Shown here one piece after another: positions 18,154 to 27,919 of a DNA stretch of 64,000 bases (positions are counted from its first letter, which is position 1; each line of letters opens with the position of its first letter). The stretch is from Bacteroidota bacterium (GTDB lineage: Bacteria; Bacteroidota; Bacteroidia; Chitinophagales; Chitinophagaceae), in NCBI GenBank assembly GCA_947460595.1, contig CANHGS010000012.1, positions 38,212 through 102,211 of the forward strand, given 5' to 3'. A program made the translations under genes and the position numbers. The notes under the pieces are model-generated. The model saw only the letters and a list, made by a program, of their open reading frames with translations. It was not told the origin of the DNA and made no database searches.

Positions 18154-18984
18154 ATGAGACCCATTTCAATTCCAAGATATATTTCTTCTAACTACTATCT
18201 TACTGAAACTCCGGAAAAATCATGCCTTGTTATAAAAGCAGCATATCAGCATTTACAAAAGGGGCCCATACAAGTATCGGTAGTCATTCCAGCATATAAT
18301 GAAGAAAATAATATTTTACGAACCTTAAGTTCCTTGTCCAATAGTCAGTCTAAATGGTCTGTTGAAATCATTGTTGTCAATAACAATTCAAAAGACAGAA
18401 CTAAGGAGTTGGTTGAAGCTGCTGGTGTAACTTGTATATTTGAAACTGTTCAAAGAATTTCTGCCGCAAGAAACGCTGGTTTGAGTGCTGCAAATGGAAA
18501 ATATATTCTTACAGCGGATGCGGATACTATCTATCCCGAAAACTGGATAGACCTGATGATTGCTCCTATGGAAACCCAAAAGGATATTGCCATTTGCTAT
18601 GGCATATTTGCCCATATTCCAACTGCCAACACAGCAAGGATAGTTTATTGCTGCTATGAATACATGGCAGATCTTAGTAGGTGGTTTAACAAAAGCTTCC
18701 GGGAAGAAGCTGTGAATGTTTATGGCTTTAATTCTTGTTTTAGAAAGGCCGATGGATTAGCAGTGGATGGATTCAATTTTCCAGCCGGTGCAGGGGAAGA
18801 TGGATGGTTTGCACTCAAATTGAGGGAAAAAGGTTTTGGGAAATTATATCAAGTCACTAACCCATTGGCCTTGGTTTGGACTACCGATAGAAGAATGCAA
18901 AAAGATGGGGGACTATTTAATGGAATCATAAAGAGGTTGAAAAAGATGTTAGGATTCTCTCAAGAATTAAGAACAGACCTATAA
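18154..18984 (+). CDS. glycosyltransferase, GT2 family
   Basis: This 276-residue soluble GT2 enzyme begins its catalytic core at about residue 41 (VSVVIPAYNEENNILRTLSSL), followed by IIVVNNNSKDRTKEL, ISAARNAGLSAANGKYILTADADT (the DAD metal motif) and a GEDGWF acceptor-side motif. There are no membrane helices. It lies at the edge of the exopolysaccharide locus, transcribed away from the receiver gene. A 40-residue N-terminal lead precedes the core; a later start is not obvious. The donor sugar is unknown. Confidence 0.85.
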   Translation: MRPISIPRYISSNYYLTETPEKSCLVIKAAYQHLQKGPIQVSVVIPAYNEENNILRTLSSLSNSQSKWSVEIIVVNNNSKDRTKELVEAAGVTCIFETVQRISAARNAGLSAANGKYILTADADTIYPENWIDLMIAPMETQKDIAICYGIFAHIPTANTARIVYCCYEYMADLSRWFNKSFREEAVNVYGFNSCFRKADGLAVDGFNFPAGAGEDGWFALKLREKGFGKLYQVTNPLALVWTTDRRMQKDGGLFNGIIKRLKKMLGFSQELRTDL

Positions 18985-19032
18985 ATGGATTCACTAAATT
19001 GTAGCTAATACAGTAAAGCTGAATGTTAGTCT

Positions 19033-20550
19033 ATGAAAGCGGTAATATGCGAACAATATGGGTTACCAGAGTCTCTGATACTGAAAGAGATTCCTCCTCC
19101 TATGATTACCTCAAAACAGGTTTTAATTAAAGTAATAACTTCTGCCGTTAATTTTCCTGATTCCCTAATTATCCAGAATAAATATCAATTTAAACCAACA
19201 GTTCCCTTTGCACCAGGAGGAGAAGTGGCAGGTATCATCCTAGATCTAGGCAAAGAAGTAAAGCACTTACAAATTGGAGATAGGGTTGTTGCACTGTGTG
19301 GATGGGGAGGTTTTGCAGAACAAGTGGCTGTAGATGCCAATAGGGTTTTTAAAATTCCTAGTGCTATCAATTGGCAAACGGCTGCAGCCACATTATATAA
19401 TTATGGTACATCTTATCATGCATTAAAAGACAGGGGGCAACTTCAACCCGGTCAAACCATACTTATTCTTGGGGCTGGTGGCGGCGTTGGTTTAGCTGCC
19501 GTAGAGCTTGCAAAAAAAATGGGAGGTATAGTAATTGCTGCTGCTTCAAGTCAAGAGAAACTGGACGCTTGCCAAAAAAAAGGCGCAGACTATACTATTA
19601 ATTATTCCACAGAAGACCTTAGAGAATGCGTTAAAAAAATAACTGGAGAGAAAGGGGTTGACCTTGTGTATGACCCAGTGGGAGGCGCGTTAGCAGAAAC
19701 AGCATTAAGATCCATGTCATGGAAGGGAAGATACTTAGTGGTTGGATTTGCCTCAGGAACTATCCCCTCACTCCCATTCAATTTGGCCTTATTAAAAGGA
19801 TGCGCTATAATGGGCGTATTTTGGGGCGCTTTTACAGAGAAAGAGCCAGCCCTAAGTTTACAAAATTTAGGAGAATTGGTTCAAATGATTTTGCGGGGAG
19901 ATATTCAACAAGAGATTTACAAAATTTATGCATTAAAAGATGCTCCTCAAGCAATTAGAGACTTGATGGATAGAAAAATAATTGGAAAAGCCATTATTCA
20001 AGTAAGTGAAGAAATTGATACAGAAAATATTATCCCAACAGAAACAAGAACAGCCCAAAAAATACAGACCCAACAACTATCTACCATTGAATTACCCGTT
20101 AGGTTTTTAAATAAAGCCGCATTAACAGGGGCCATTGGTAGCGCCCTTGGTACCAGTAATTGGCTGATGGTAGATCAAGAAATGATTAACAATTTTGCAA
20201 ATGCAACACTTGATAATCAATGGGTACATGTTGATCCTGAAAAAGCTGCTTCACGCTTACCAGATGGAAAAACCATTGCCCATGGTTATTTAAGTATGTC
20301 ATTGGTTTCTCAATTTTTATATCAGATGATCCATATTGAGGGCGTCAATTCATTTTTAAATTATGGCATTAATAAAGCCAGATTTATAACCCCTCTTCAA
20401 TGCGGAGATCAGATTCGATTACATGCAACTATTTCTCAGGCCGAAATACAAGAAAACGGCTCACTAAAATTATTCATCCATTGCAACATAGAAATTAAAG
20501 GAAAAAACAAACCCGCTTATGTTGCAGAAATCATCAGTTTAATTTTATAA
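19033..20550 (+). CDS. quinone-oxidoreductase-type (MDR) enzyme fused to a MaoC-like hot-dog domain
   Basis: Two domains lie in one 505-residue chain. Residues 1-330 are a zinc-free medium-chain reductase of the quinone oxidoreductase/enoyl reductase group, with PGGEVAGII, GWGGFAEQ, the nucleotide-binding ILGAGGGVGLAAVELAK and DPVGG. Residues ~355-505 are a MaoC-like hot-dog fold with the hydratase motif Q-W-x-H-x-D (NQWVHVDPEKAA) followed by GKTIAHGYLSMSL. An enoyl-CoA reductase or quinone reductase coupled to an enoyl-CoA hydratase would suit short-cycle acyl-CoA chemistry. The acyl-CoA dehydrogenase gene 10 bp downstream supports a CoA-thioester role. The substrate is not known. Confidence 0.82.
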   Translation: MKAVICEQYGLPESLILKEIPPPMITSKQVLIKVITSAVNFPDSLIIQNKYQFKPTVPFAPGGEVAGIILDLGKEVKHLQIGDRVVALCGWGGFAEQVAVDANRVFKIPSAINWQTAAATLYNYGTSYHALKDRGQLQPGQTILILGAGGGVGLAAVELAKKMGGIVIAAASSQEKLDACQKKGADYTINYSTEDLRECVKKITGEKGVDLVYDPVGGALAETALRSMSWKGRYLVVGFASGTIPSLPFNLALLKGCAIMGVFWGAFTEKEPALSLQNLGELVQMILRGDIQQEIYKIYALKDAPQAIRDLMDRKIIGKAIIQVSEEIDTENIIPTETRTAQKIQTQQLSTIELPVRFLNKAALTGAIGSALGTSNWLMVDQEMINNFANATLDNQWVHVDPEKAASRLPDGKTIAHGYLSMSLVSQFLYQMIHIEGVNSFLNYGINKARFITPLQCGDQIRLHATISQAEIQENGSLKLFIHCNIEIKGKNKPAYVAEIISLIL

Positions 20551-20560
20551 TAATAAGACT

Positions 20561-22363
20561 ATGGCAAACTATACCAATATGGAGCTGCTTCGTTTTTTAT
20601 TGTTTGAAGTACATCCCGTTCAAACCTTATTCAAATATGAAAGATATGCCCATCTAGATGCAGAACAAGCTTGGATGATTGTAGAATCTGCCAAACTATT
20701 GGCAGACCAAGAAATGTTCCCATATTTAAAAGAAATGGATCAGAGCCCGGCACAATATGACGGAAAAGGAGCGGTTTTAACACACCCTCAAATTAAAAGG
20801 ATTATTCGGCTAGCAGCAGAGCAAAGTTGGATTGGAGGAGCTGCCAAATTTGAACATGGAGGTATGCAATTACCAGAAATGATTTTTAATGCGGGGCAAC
20901 ATATTTTCCAAGCAGCTAATAATAGTGTTCAGGGATATCTTGGTCTATCTACAGGTTCAGCAGACCTCATTACTAGTTTTGGTAGTCCTGAACAAATTGC
21001 CACTTATGTGCCTAAAATTTACCAAGGGGAATGGCAGGGAACCATGGCACTAACAGAACCACAAGCGGGGAGCTCACTTACAGATATTTTGACTAGTGCA
21101 AGACCAGTAAATGAAGAATATTATCTTGTAAAAGGACAAAAAATATTTATTTCAGGAGGACAACATGAGGGGGTAGATAATTTTGTGCACTTAACACTCG
21201 CCAGAATTGAAGGAGCTCCCGTTGGTGTAAAAGGAATTTCTCTTTTCATTATTCCAAAATTCAGGCCTGAATCAGATGGCAGGTTGGTTTATAATGACGT
21301 TTACTGTGCTGGAGATTATCAAAAAATGGGGCAAAAAGGATATGCTACAACGCATCTCAGTTTTGGTGACAATGAAAATTGCAGAGGGTACTTGGTGGGA
21401 GAACCTCATCAGGGACTCAAATATATGTTCCAAATGATGAATGGGGCAAGAATCAGTGTAGGCCAGTGTGCTGCCTCAGTAGCTATGGCTGCATATCAAG
21501 CTTCCTTACAATACTGTAAAGAGCGTCCACAGGGAAGAGTTCCTAGCGAGAAAGACCCTTTAAAATCTCCAACGCTAATTATTCATCACGCCGATGTACA
21601 GAGAATGTTATTGACACAAAAAGCCATAACAGAAGGATCCCTATCGTTAGCAATGGAATGTAACCATTTATATGATTTAGTTCACGCTACTGAAGGAGAG
21701 GAAAAAGCAAACGCACTTTTACTTTTAGAAATTTTAACTCCAATTGTAAAAACCTATGCTTCCGAACAGGGCAGCCGCTCTGCAGCATTGGCTATTCAAA
21801 CATTGGGTGGTTATGGTTTCACCACTGATTTTCCAGTACAACAACTATACCGCGATTTAAAAATCATGTCTCTTTATGAAGGCACTACTGGCATTCAATC
21901 ATTAGACTTATTGGGCAGAAAAGTCACACTTCAAAATGGAAAAGCCCTTTCATTATTACTGACACAAATACAGGAAACAATTGCACTATCCAATGAAGTT
22001 GAAGATTTAAAAATCTATGGAATACAGTTAAACAAAGACCTACAATCTTTAAGTAATACACTTAACCATTTATTGGGCTATCTTCAAAAATCTGACCCAG
22101 ATCGTTTTCTTGCAGACGCTACTGTTTTTATGGAAATGGCAGGTTTAATTGTTATTGGATGGCAATGGTTAAAAATGGCAGTAAAAGCTAAAGAATTAAT
22201 TCAATCAAGCAATCCCAATAAAATGACTCTTGACTTTTATGCGGGCAAAATACATACCATGGAATTCTATTTCAAATATGAATTACCACATATTGATGCT
22301 TGTGCAAATACTTTAATGAACCCCAAAACACTCACTAATTTAAAAGAATTAGATTATTTCTAA
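20561..22363 (+). CDS. acyl-CoA dehydrogenase
   Basis: A 600-residue FAD-linked acyl-CoA dehydrogenase, of the longer class with a C-terminal extension (FadE5/DMSP-dehydrogenase-like) rather than the ~380-residue short class. Visible are GTMALTEPQAGSSLTDI (FAD/substrate signature), KIFISGGQHEG, the C-terminal QTLGGYGFTTDFPVQQLYRDLKIMSLYEGTTGIQ block, where the catalytic glutamate of YEGT is present, and a final helical region. It introduces the alpha-beta double bond in a CoA thioester. It follows the MDR-MaoC fusion gene by 10 bp and is almost certainly co-transcribed. The chain length of the substrate is not determined. Confidence 0.9.
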   Translation: MANYTNMELLRFLLFEVHPVQTLFKYERYAHLDAEQAWMIVESAKLLADQEMFPYLKEMDQSPAQYDGKGAVLTHPQIKRIIRLAAEQSWIGGAAKFEHGGMQLPEMIFNAGQHIFQAANNSVQGYLGLSTGSADLITSFGSPEQIATYVPKIYQGEWQGTMALTEPQAGSSLTDILTSARPVNEEYYLVKGQKIFISGGQHEGVDNFVHLTLARIEGAPVGVKGISLFIIPKFRPESDGRLVYNDVYCAGDYQKMGQKGYATTHLSFGDNENCRGYLVGEPHQGLKYMFQMMNGARISVGQCAASVAMAAYQASLQYCKERPQGRVPSEKDPLKSPTLIIHHADVQRMLLTQKAITEGSLSLAMECNHLYDLVHATEGEEKANALLLLEILTPIVKTYASEQGSRSAALAIQTLGGYGFTTDFPVQQLYRDLKIMSLYEGTTGIQSLDLLGRKVTLQNGKALSLLLTQIQETIALSNEVEDLKIYGIQLNKDLQSLSNTLNHLLGYLQKSDPDRFLADATVFMEMAGLIVIGWQWLKMAVKAKELIQSSNPNKMTLDFYAGKIHTMEFYFKYELPHIDACANTLMNPKTLTNLKELDYF

Positions 22364-22372
22364 CACTAAAAA

Positions 22373-25186
22373 TCATTTAAGAAATTCAATTCTAAGCTGA
22401 ACCAATACCTTTTCCATGGTTTCACAAGTAATGGCTACCAGTTGCTTCATTTCTGTATCACAAATTGTTTCATTATTGCGTGACTTAGATTCTAATTCTC
22501 TAATAATTGTCTTTAAAGAGTATATACCCATTCCTTCTATGGAAGGTTTCATTCTATGCGCCAATTTTGACAAAGCTTCCCAGTCATCTTTATCTGCCTG
22601 TTGTTTTAATTTAATAATATCATAGGGCATTTGGTCAAGAAAAAGTGTCACCATTTTGCCTATAAAATCAGGATTCCCCTTTCCTATCTGCTTAACCATA
22701 GTTAAGTCATATAAAAGGTCATCAAGAACCTGATTCAAAGCCAAAGATGGATTCTCTTTAACCAAAATTTGAGGTGTCTGTTTGTCAAGTTCTACATCAG
22801 GTGTTAGATAACTATGATTAGCGGTCAAGAATTTACTCATTACAGCATACAATTTACCCTCTGTAAAAGGTTTAATAATATAATCATTCATGCCTGCCTG
22901 AAAATAAAGATGGTTATCTCCTTTTAATGCATTAGCGGTTAAAGCAATAATGGGAATATTTGCTAGACTAGTATTATCCAGTTTTCGAATACGTTCCGTA
23001 GCCTCAATACCGTCCATTTCCGGCATTTGAATGTCCATTAGAATCAAATCAAAATGTTGCTTTTGAACCATTTCTAATGCAATTTTACCATTTTCTGCTA
23101 CGGCTACTTCCATTCCCCATGACTCTAAAATTTGCCTAGTAATAAATTGGTTTAATTCTACGTCCTCTGCTATCAGAACGCTTTTCTCCCCTAATAGACT
23201 ATAATCTTCAAGTGCTACATCTTCTTGAGCCAACATGGCAGTTGAACCAATTTTGTAGGGGAGATTAAAATGAAAAACTGTGCCTTCACCATATTTGCTT
23301 TCTACACTAATTGAGCCGCCCTGCATCTCAATCAAATTCTTGCAAATAGATAGTCCTAATCCCGTACCTCCAAATTTGCGCGTAGTATCAGAAGACGCCT
23401 GAACAAAAGGTTCAAAAATAGTTTCTATTTTAGACGCATCAATACCAATACCTGTATCTTGAACTGTAAAGTCAACAACTATATTATCTGTCTCTCGTAA
23501 AGAAGAAAAAATATTTACTATCACTTTGCCTCTTGCAGTAAATTTAATGGCATTATTTAAAAGATTATTTAAGATTTGAATGAGTCTATATGGATCTCCA
23601 ATCAATACCAAGGGCTCTTCTAATTGAGAAAAATAATTTAACTGAATTCCTTTTTCTTCAGCCTTATACTGGAATGATTGCATAGAAGAATTGAACTTGT
23701 CAGTAAATCTAAAAGGTATGTGTTCAAATTCAAATTTGCCTGATGTAATTTTCTCAATGTCTAATACATCATTAACAATGACCAATAAACTATTAGCAGA
23801 TTCTTTGATTAATTTAAGATAGTTCTTTTGTATATCTCCCATTTCTGTTTTAGCCAGTAGATTAGCTACACCAAGAATACCATTCATAGGAGTTCTAATT
23901 TCATGACTCATATTAGCTAAGAAAATTTCTTTAGCCTTGGATACATTTCCTGTTATTTGGTTAGCCAGCAACAACTCATTTTCCGCATGAATTCTATCTG
24001 TTATATCTTGTGAAAAACCAATAACATAAGACTCAGCCCCCGCTTCTTCCACTAAATAATTTTGATACAACAAGAACAATTTTTTTCCGTTTTTATGCAA
24101 TGCCCTAAATACCCCCTTTGATTTGCCCTCTTTCATAACAATATCTAGGTAATAGGCACGAAAATTATTATTCTCCCTTTCTGGAATAAAAGACATTAAT
24201 GGCCTGCCAATTAACTCCTCTGCAGTATATCCTAATGTCTCACAAATGGAAGGATTAACACTTTGTAAAACACCGTTTTGATCATGAGTACAAATCAGTG
24301 CTTGACTATAGTTGAATAAATCCCTATACCGCTTTTCATTAATTCTAACCTGATCTTCAATCCTTTTTCTATCTGTAATATCTTCTTGAACAATAAAATA
24401 ATGAAGCACTTCTCCATTTTCATTCAAAATAGGCTGACCATTAACCTTTGCCCAATAAGAATTTCCATTTTGTTGGTAGTTAAGAATTTCACATTCAAAA
24501 AAACTATTCTCTTTTAATTTTGATTCAATAAACTGCAGGGTCTGGGGATTGGTTTCTGATCCTGTTAATAAAGAATTAATAGAGTTTCCAATGCAAGCTA
24601 TTATGGGGTATCCATTCATTTGCTGAAAAGCCCGGTTAACCCATTGTATTTTCCCCACTTTATCTAATAAAATACCTGCATTAAGTGTTTCTTCTGCAAT
24701 AATGGCAAAATGTTTAAACTCATTTCTTTCTTTACTAATTTGTTCCAATAAAGCAATATTATCTTCCTCTGCCATTTTCTTGGCATGCAATAAATTAATT
24801 GATGCATCATGTTTTGCAAAATCATTTAGCAATATTTCTTGCTCTGCAACTTCTTCTAATTTTGTAAACCAAGGCGATCCAACAAAAATCAACTGTTGCT
24901 CCTCCTCTAAAAATTCGAATTGCCCTCTTAAAACCAACTTCCCTTTTTTTGTCTCTATTTCAAAGAAAAATATTTTATCCATTGATAATTTCAATACCTC
25001 AAATCCTAGCTTTGAAAGTCCTGATCTGTTTTCCAAAAAATATTCACTAAAATTTCCCCCTAATTCAAAGTTTCTCAATTTTTTCAGTGAATCACCTATT
25101 GCAATTATCTGCATCGCTTCATTAAGAAGAAAAAAGAATGGGAACAACCTATTCCACTGTTTAATATTTAATTGAATATGCTGCAA
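22373..25186 (-). CDS. hybrid sensor histidine kinase with HNOBA-like N-terminus, two PAS domains, receiver and Hpt
   Basis: Order in 937 residues: HNOBA-like domain (about 10-140; FFFLLNEAMQIIAIGDSL, LIFVGSPWFTKLEEV, LLNDFAKHDASINLLHAKK), PAS at about 160-275, PAS at 283-400, HisKA with H428 in NMSHEIRTP, HATPase (NNLLNNAIKF, DTGIGID, GGTGLGLS), receiver with D718, and an Hpt domain with H877 (LAHRMKPSIEG). There are no membrane helices, so it senses a cytoplasmic signal. HNOBA domains normally work with heme NO/O2-binding proteins, but no H-NOX gene is visible here. The start is TTG at 25186; the next in-frame ATG (25114) would cut into the HNOBA domain. It lies 63 bp downstream of the sigma-54 regulator. 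Confidence 0.88.
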   Translation of the reverse strand: MQHIQLNIKQWNRLFPFFFLLNEAMQIIAIGDSLKKLRNFELGGNFSEYFLENRSGLSKLGFEVLKLSMDKIFFFEIETKKGKLVLRGQFEFLEEEQQLIFVGSPWFTKLEEVAEQEILLNDFAKHDASINLLHAKKMAEEDNIALLEQISKERNEFKHFAIIAEETLNAGILLDKVGKIQWVNRAFQQMNGYPIIACIGNSINSLLTGSETNPQTLQFIESKLKENSFFECEILNYQQNGNSYWAKVNGQPILNENGEVLHYFIVQEDITDRKRIEDQVRINEKRYRDLFNYSQALICTHDQNGVLQSVNPSICETLGYTAEELIGRPLMSFIPERENNNFRAYYLDIVMKEGKSKGVFRALHKNGKKLFLLYQNYLVEEAGAESYVIGFSQDITDRIHAENELLLANQITGNVSKAKEIFLANMSHEIRTPMNGILGVANLLAKTEMGDIQKNYLKLIKESANSLLVIVNDVLDIEKITSGKFEFEHIPFRFTDKFNSSMQSFQYKAEEKGIQLNYFSQLEEPLVLIGDPYRLIQILNNLLNNAIKFTARGKVIVNIFSSLRETDNIVVDFTVQDTGIGIDASKIETIFEPFVQASSDTTRKFGGTGLGLSICKNLIEMQGGSISVESKYGEGTVFHFNLPYKIGSTAMLAQEDVALEDYSLLGEKSVLIAEDVELNQFITRQILESWGMEVAVAENGKIALEMVQKQHFDLILMDIQMPEMDGIEATERIRKLDNTSLANIPIIALTANALKGDNHLYFQAGMNDYIIKPFTEGKLYAVMSKFLTANHSYLTPDVELDKQTPQILVKENPSLALNQVLDDLLYDLTMVKQIGKGNPDFIGKMVTLFLDQMPYDIIKLKQQADKDDWEALSKLAHRMKPSIEGMGIYSLKTIIRELESKSRNNETICDTEMKQLVAITCETMEKVLVQLRIEFLK

Positions 25187-25249
25187 ACAACTATTTTTAA
25201 ATGACTAATTCTTCTATATATGTATTGATAACACCTTATCTATTCAGAC

Positions 25250-26611
25250 TTACTTTTGCTTAAGCTCTCCATTTTGAATCATCCTATATATTGTTGACTT
25301 ACCCACATCCAATTTTTTAGCTACCGCTAATACATCATTATCATATTTCTCCATAAAATACTTGATAATTTTTAGTTCATATTCTCTCAATGTATTCTCT
25401 TCTGTCAAAAGGGAAGAAACCCCACCCATGATTTCAACATTTAAGTCATTCTCCTCTATGACTGAACCATCAGACATAACTGTAGCAAGTTCAATCAATG
25501 ATTTCAATTCCCTTACATTTCCAGGAAAAGAGTAAGTTCTAAGTTTCTGAAATGCTGCTGGACTTATTTGTTTTACTTCAATCTTATTGTCTGTGCAGAA
25601 CTCCTTGAGAAAATGTTTAGCTAATACAAGTATGTCATTAGCTCTCTCTCTTAAGGGGGGTATTTCAATAGGTAGTCCCATTAATCTATAATAAAGATCT
25701 TCTCTGAATTTTTTCTCTTTTACCTCTTCTAAAAGGTTTCTCTGTGTTGCTATAATAACCCTAACATCTATTGGAATTACTGAATTACCTCCAATTCTTA
25801 CAATTTCTCTTTCCTGTAAAACACGCAACAACTTAGCCTGCAACAGGATATCCATTTCTCCTATTTCATCCAAAAAAATAGTTCCTTTATTGGCCTCTTC
25901 CAATTTTCCAATGCGTTTTTCAACGGCTCCAGTAAATGCCCCTTTTTCATATCCAAATAATTCAGCTTCTAATAAATCACGAGGAATGCCCGCTACATTA
26001 ATGGCTACAAAATTGTGTTTTTGTCTATTTGAATGATAATGAATGGACTTTGCAACCATTTCCTTACCCGTACCAGTTTCTCCTGTAATTGAAATGGTTA
26101 TATTAGTAAGTATTGCTTTTTGAATAAGACCAAATACTTTTTTAATAGGTTCACTTTGCCCAATGATATTATTTGAAAAATCATACGTCTTTTTCAACTC
26201 AATTTTTAGCGAGGCAACTTCTTTTCTTAAATCTTTAATTTCACGCAAACGCACCAAAAGATTCCAAAGCCTATCATTGGCTTCTTGATCTTTGACTATA
26301 TAATCAATCGCTCCTGTTTTTAATACATTGACAGCAGAAGCAATATCTTTTTGACCAGAAATAATAATCATTTCTGTTTCAGGACTAATTTCCTTGATAT
26401 TGTTGATCACTTGATTTCCATCCATTTCTGATAGAGCATAATCCAATATTACCAGATCTGGCAAATCATGAATAGCTTTTAGAAAATCATTTTCATTCTC
26501 AAATTTGTGTACTTGAAAATCAGGATTCATAGAAAGAGGGTGCTCTAATATGGCGCCACACCAACCATCGTCTTCTAGAATAAATACCTTTAAGCCATTA
26601 GCAGGTTTCAT
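25250..26611 (-). CDS. sigma-54-dependent response regulator (NtrC family)
   Basis: This 453-residue protein has a receiver domain with D57 (LVILDYALSEMDG), an AAA+ domain with Walker A GETGTGKE, the GAFTGA loop that contacts sigma-54, Walker B FLDEIGE and the FPGNVREL motif, and a C-terminal Fis-type helix-turn-helix (VAKKLDVGKSTIYRMIQ). It should activate sigma-54 promoters when phosphorylated. It is upstream of, and in the same direction as, the hybrid kinase, a likely cognate pair, although the kinase's own receiver and Hpt imply a phosphorelay. Target promoters are not identified in this window. Confidence 0.92.
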   Translation of the reverse strand: MKPANGLKVFILEDDGWCGAILEHPLSMNPDFQVHKFENENDFLKAIHDLPDLVILDYALSEMDGNQVINNIKEISPETEMIIISGQKDIASAVNVLKTGAIDYIVKDQEANDRLWNLLVRLREIKDLRKEVASLKIELKKTYDFSNNIIGQSEPIKKVFGLIQKAILTNITISITGETGTGKEMVAKSIHYHSNRQKHNFVAINVAGIPRDLLEAELFGYEKGAFTGAVEKRIGKLEEANKGTIFLDEIGEMDILLQAKLLRVLQEREIVRIGGNSVIPIDVRVIIATQRNLLEEVKEKKFREDLYYRLMGLPIEIPPLRERANDILVLAKHFLKEFCTDNKIEVKQISPAAFQKLRTYSFPGNVRELKSLIELATVMSDGSVIEENDLNVEIMGGVSSLLTEENTLREYELKIIKYFMEKYDNDVLAVAKKLDVGKSTIYRMIQNGELKQK

Positions 26612-26941
26612 AAAAAAGCATTATTGTTCAAACAATCAATATGGCAATAACAAGACAACTAAATTACCAACTGTTTCATTATTGGAATTTTTTTATTTTT
26701 TAGACAATATTTCATAGATTCCAATATTGGGAATTATACTCAAATTTAGACACCACCGGTTAGGATAAAACATAATTATTTGAAATTCATTGTTTTATAA
26801 AAGATCCGGCTGCTTGGTTTTGACTTTGCAAAACCCATACTCTTTTAAAAAGAATGCAGTAAAGTTTCCACATCTTCACAACAGTGCCCCCTAACAGCAT
26901 TTCAAATAACTACCTTTACTCCTAACGCAAACGTATCTTTT
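26612..26941. promoter_or_regulatory. divergent intergenic region, 330 bp
   Basis: The region holds no convincing gene. On the minus strand an exact TAnnTTTG -7 box (TAAATTTG) lies at 26741-26748, upstream of the sigma-54 regulator. On the plus strand TACCTTTA at 26911-26918 is a one-mismatch -7 box 24 bp before the oxidoreductase ATG. An inverted repeat TATTGGAAT/ATTCCAATA (26680-26688 and 26718-26726) could be a hairpin or binding site. Confidence 0.35.
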
Positions 26942-27916
26942 ATGCTTAAAGTGGGTGTTTTTGGAGTGGGTCATTTGGGTAAATTCCATATAAACAATTG
27001 GAAAGAAATTGAAGGTGTTAAACTAGTGGGATTTTTTGACCCCAATAATGAAAATGCCAATCAAGTAATAGAACAATATGGCCTGAAGCGATATATGGAT
27101 GAAGAAAAATTGATGGATGCTTGTGATATTATTGATGTAATAACCCCAACTGATCATCATTTTAAAATATGTATGCAAGCCGTAAGAAAAGGCAAACATG
27201 TATTTGTTGAGAAACCATTAGCACATACCATCCAAGAGGGAAGAGATATTGTAAATATGGTTAGAGAAGCTAATATTAAGATGCAGGTAGGACACGTAGA
27301 AAGATTCAATCCTGCTTTTTTAGCTTTGAAAGATATGACCCTAAACCCCATGTTTATTGAAGTACATAGATTGGCCCAATTCAATCCCAGAGGAACTGAA
27401 GTGAGTGTAATTCTTGACTTAATGATTCATGATATTGATATCATTTTAAGCCTAGTAAAAAGCGATGTAAAACATATTTCTGCTAGCGGAGTAGCTGTAA
27501 TGACAGATACGCCAGACATTGCCAATGTTCGCATAGAATTCAATAACGGCTGTGTAGCAAACCTAACAAGTAGCCGCATTAGTATGAAAAAAATGCGCAA
27601 AATCAGACTTTTCCAACCCAATTCTTATATTGGCATAGACTTTCTAGAAAAAAAGGCAGAGATTATTAAACTTAAACAACCAGAAGACACCAACGTTTTT
27701 TCTTTTGACATTGATACTCATAATGGAAAAAAGACAATTGCCATTGCCAATCCTGTTATTGAACCACAAAATGCTATTAAACTAGAATTGGAATCCTTTG
27801 TCAATGCCATTCAAACAAATAGCCCTACCGTAGTAAGTGAATTAGATGGATTCCTTGCCATGGAAGTAGCCCATCAGATTTTGGAAAAAATTAATAGTAC
27901 CAGTATCCTGGTATAA
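26942..27916 (+). CDS. Gfo/Idh/MocA family oxidoreductase
   Basis: A 324-residue NAD(P)-dependent dehydrogenase: Rossmann start VGVFGVGHLGKFHINNW, VITPTDHHF, the signature VEKPLA with the conserved lysine-proline, GHVERFNPAF, and D-x-x-x-H (LDLMIHDIDI) with the catalytic histidine. The family oxidises or reduces sugars, often nucleotide sugars or inositol. It is followed by a polyprenyl-phosphate sugar transferase gene after 3 bp, so a role in making or modifying the sugar for an envelope glycan is likely. The precise substrate is unknown. Confidence 0.85.
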   Translation: MLKVGVFGVGHLGKFHINNWKEIEGVKLVGFFDPNNENANQVIEQYGLKRYMDEEKLMDACDIIDVITPTDHHFKICMQAVRKGKHVFVEKPLAHTIQEGRDIVNMVREANIKMQVGHVERFNPAFLALKDMTLNPMFIEVHRLAQFNPRGTEVSVILDLMIHDIDIILSLVKSDVKHISASGVAVMTDTPDIANVRIEFNNGCVANLTSSRISMKKMRKIRLFQPNSYIGIDFLEKKAEIIKLKQPEDTNVFSFDIDTHNGKKTIAIANPVIEPQNAIKLELESFVNAIQTNSPTVVSELDGFLAMEVAHQILEKINSTSILV

Positions 27917-27919
27917 ATA

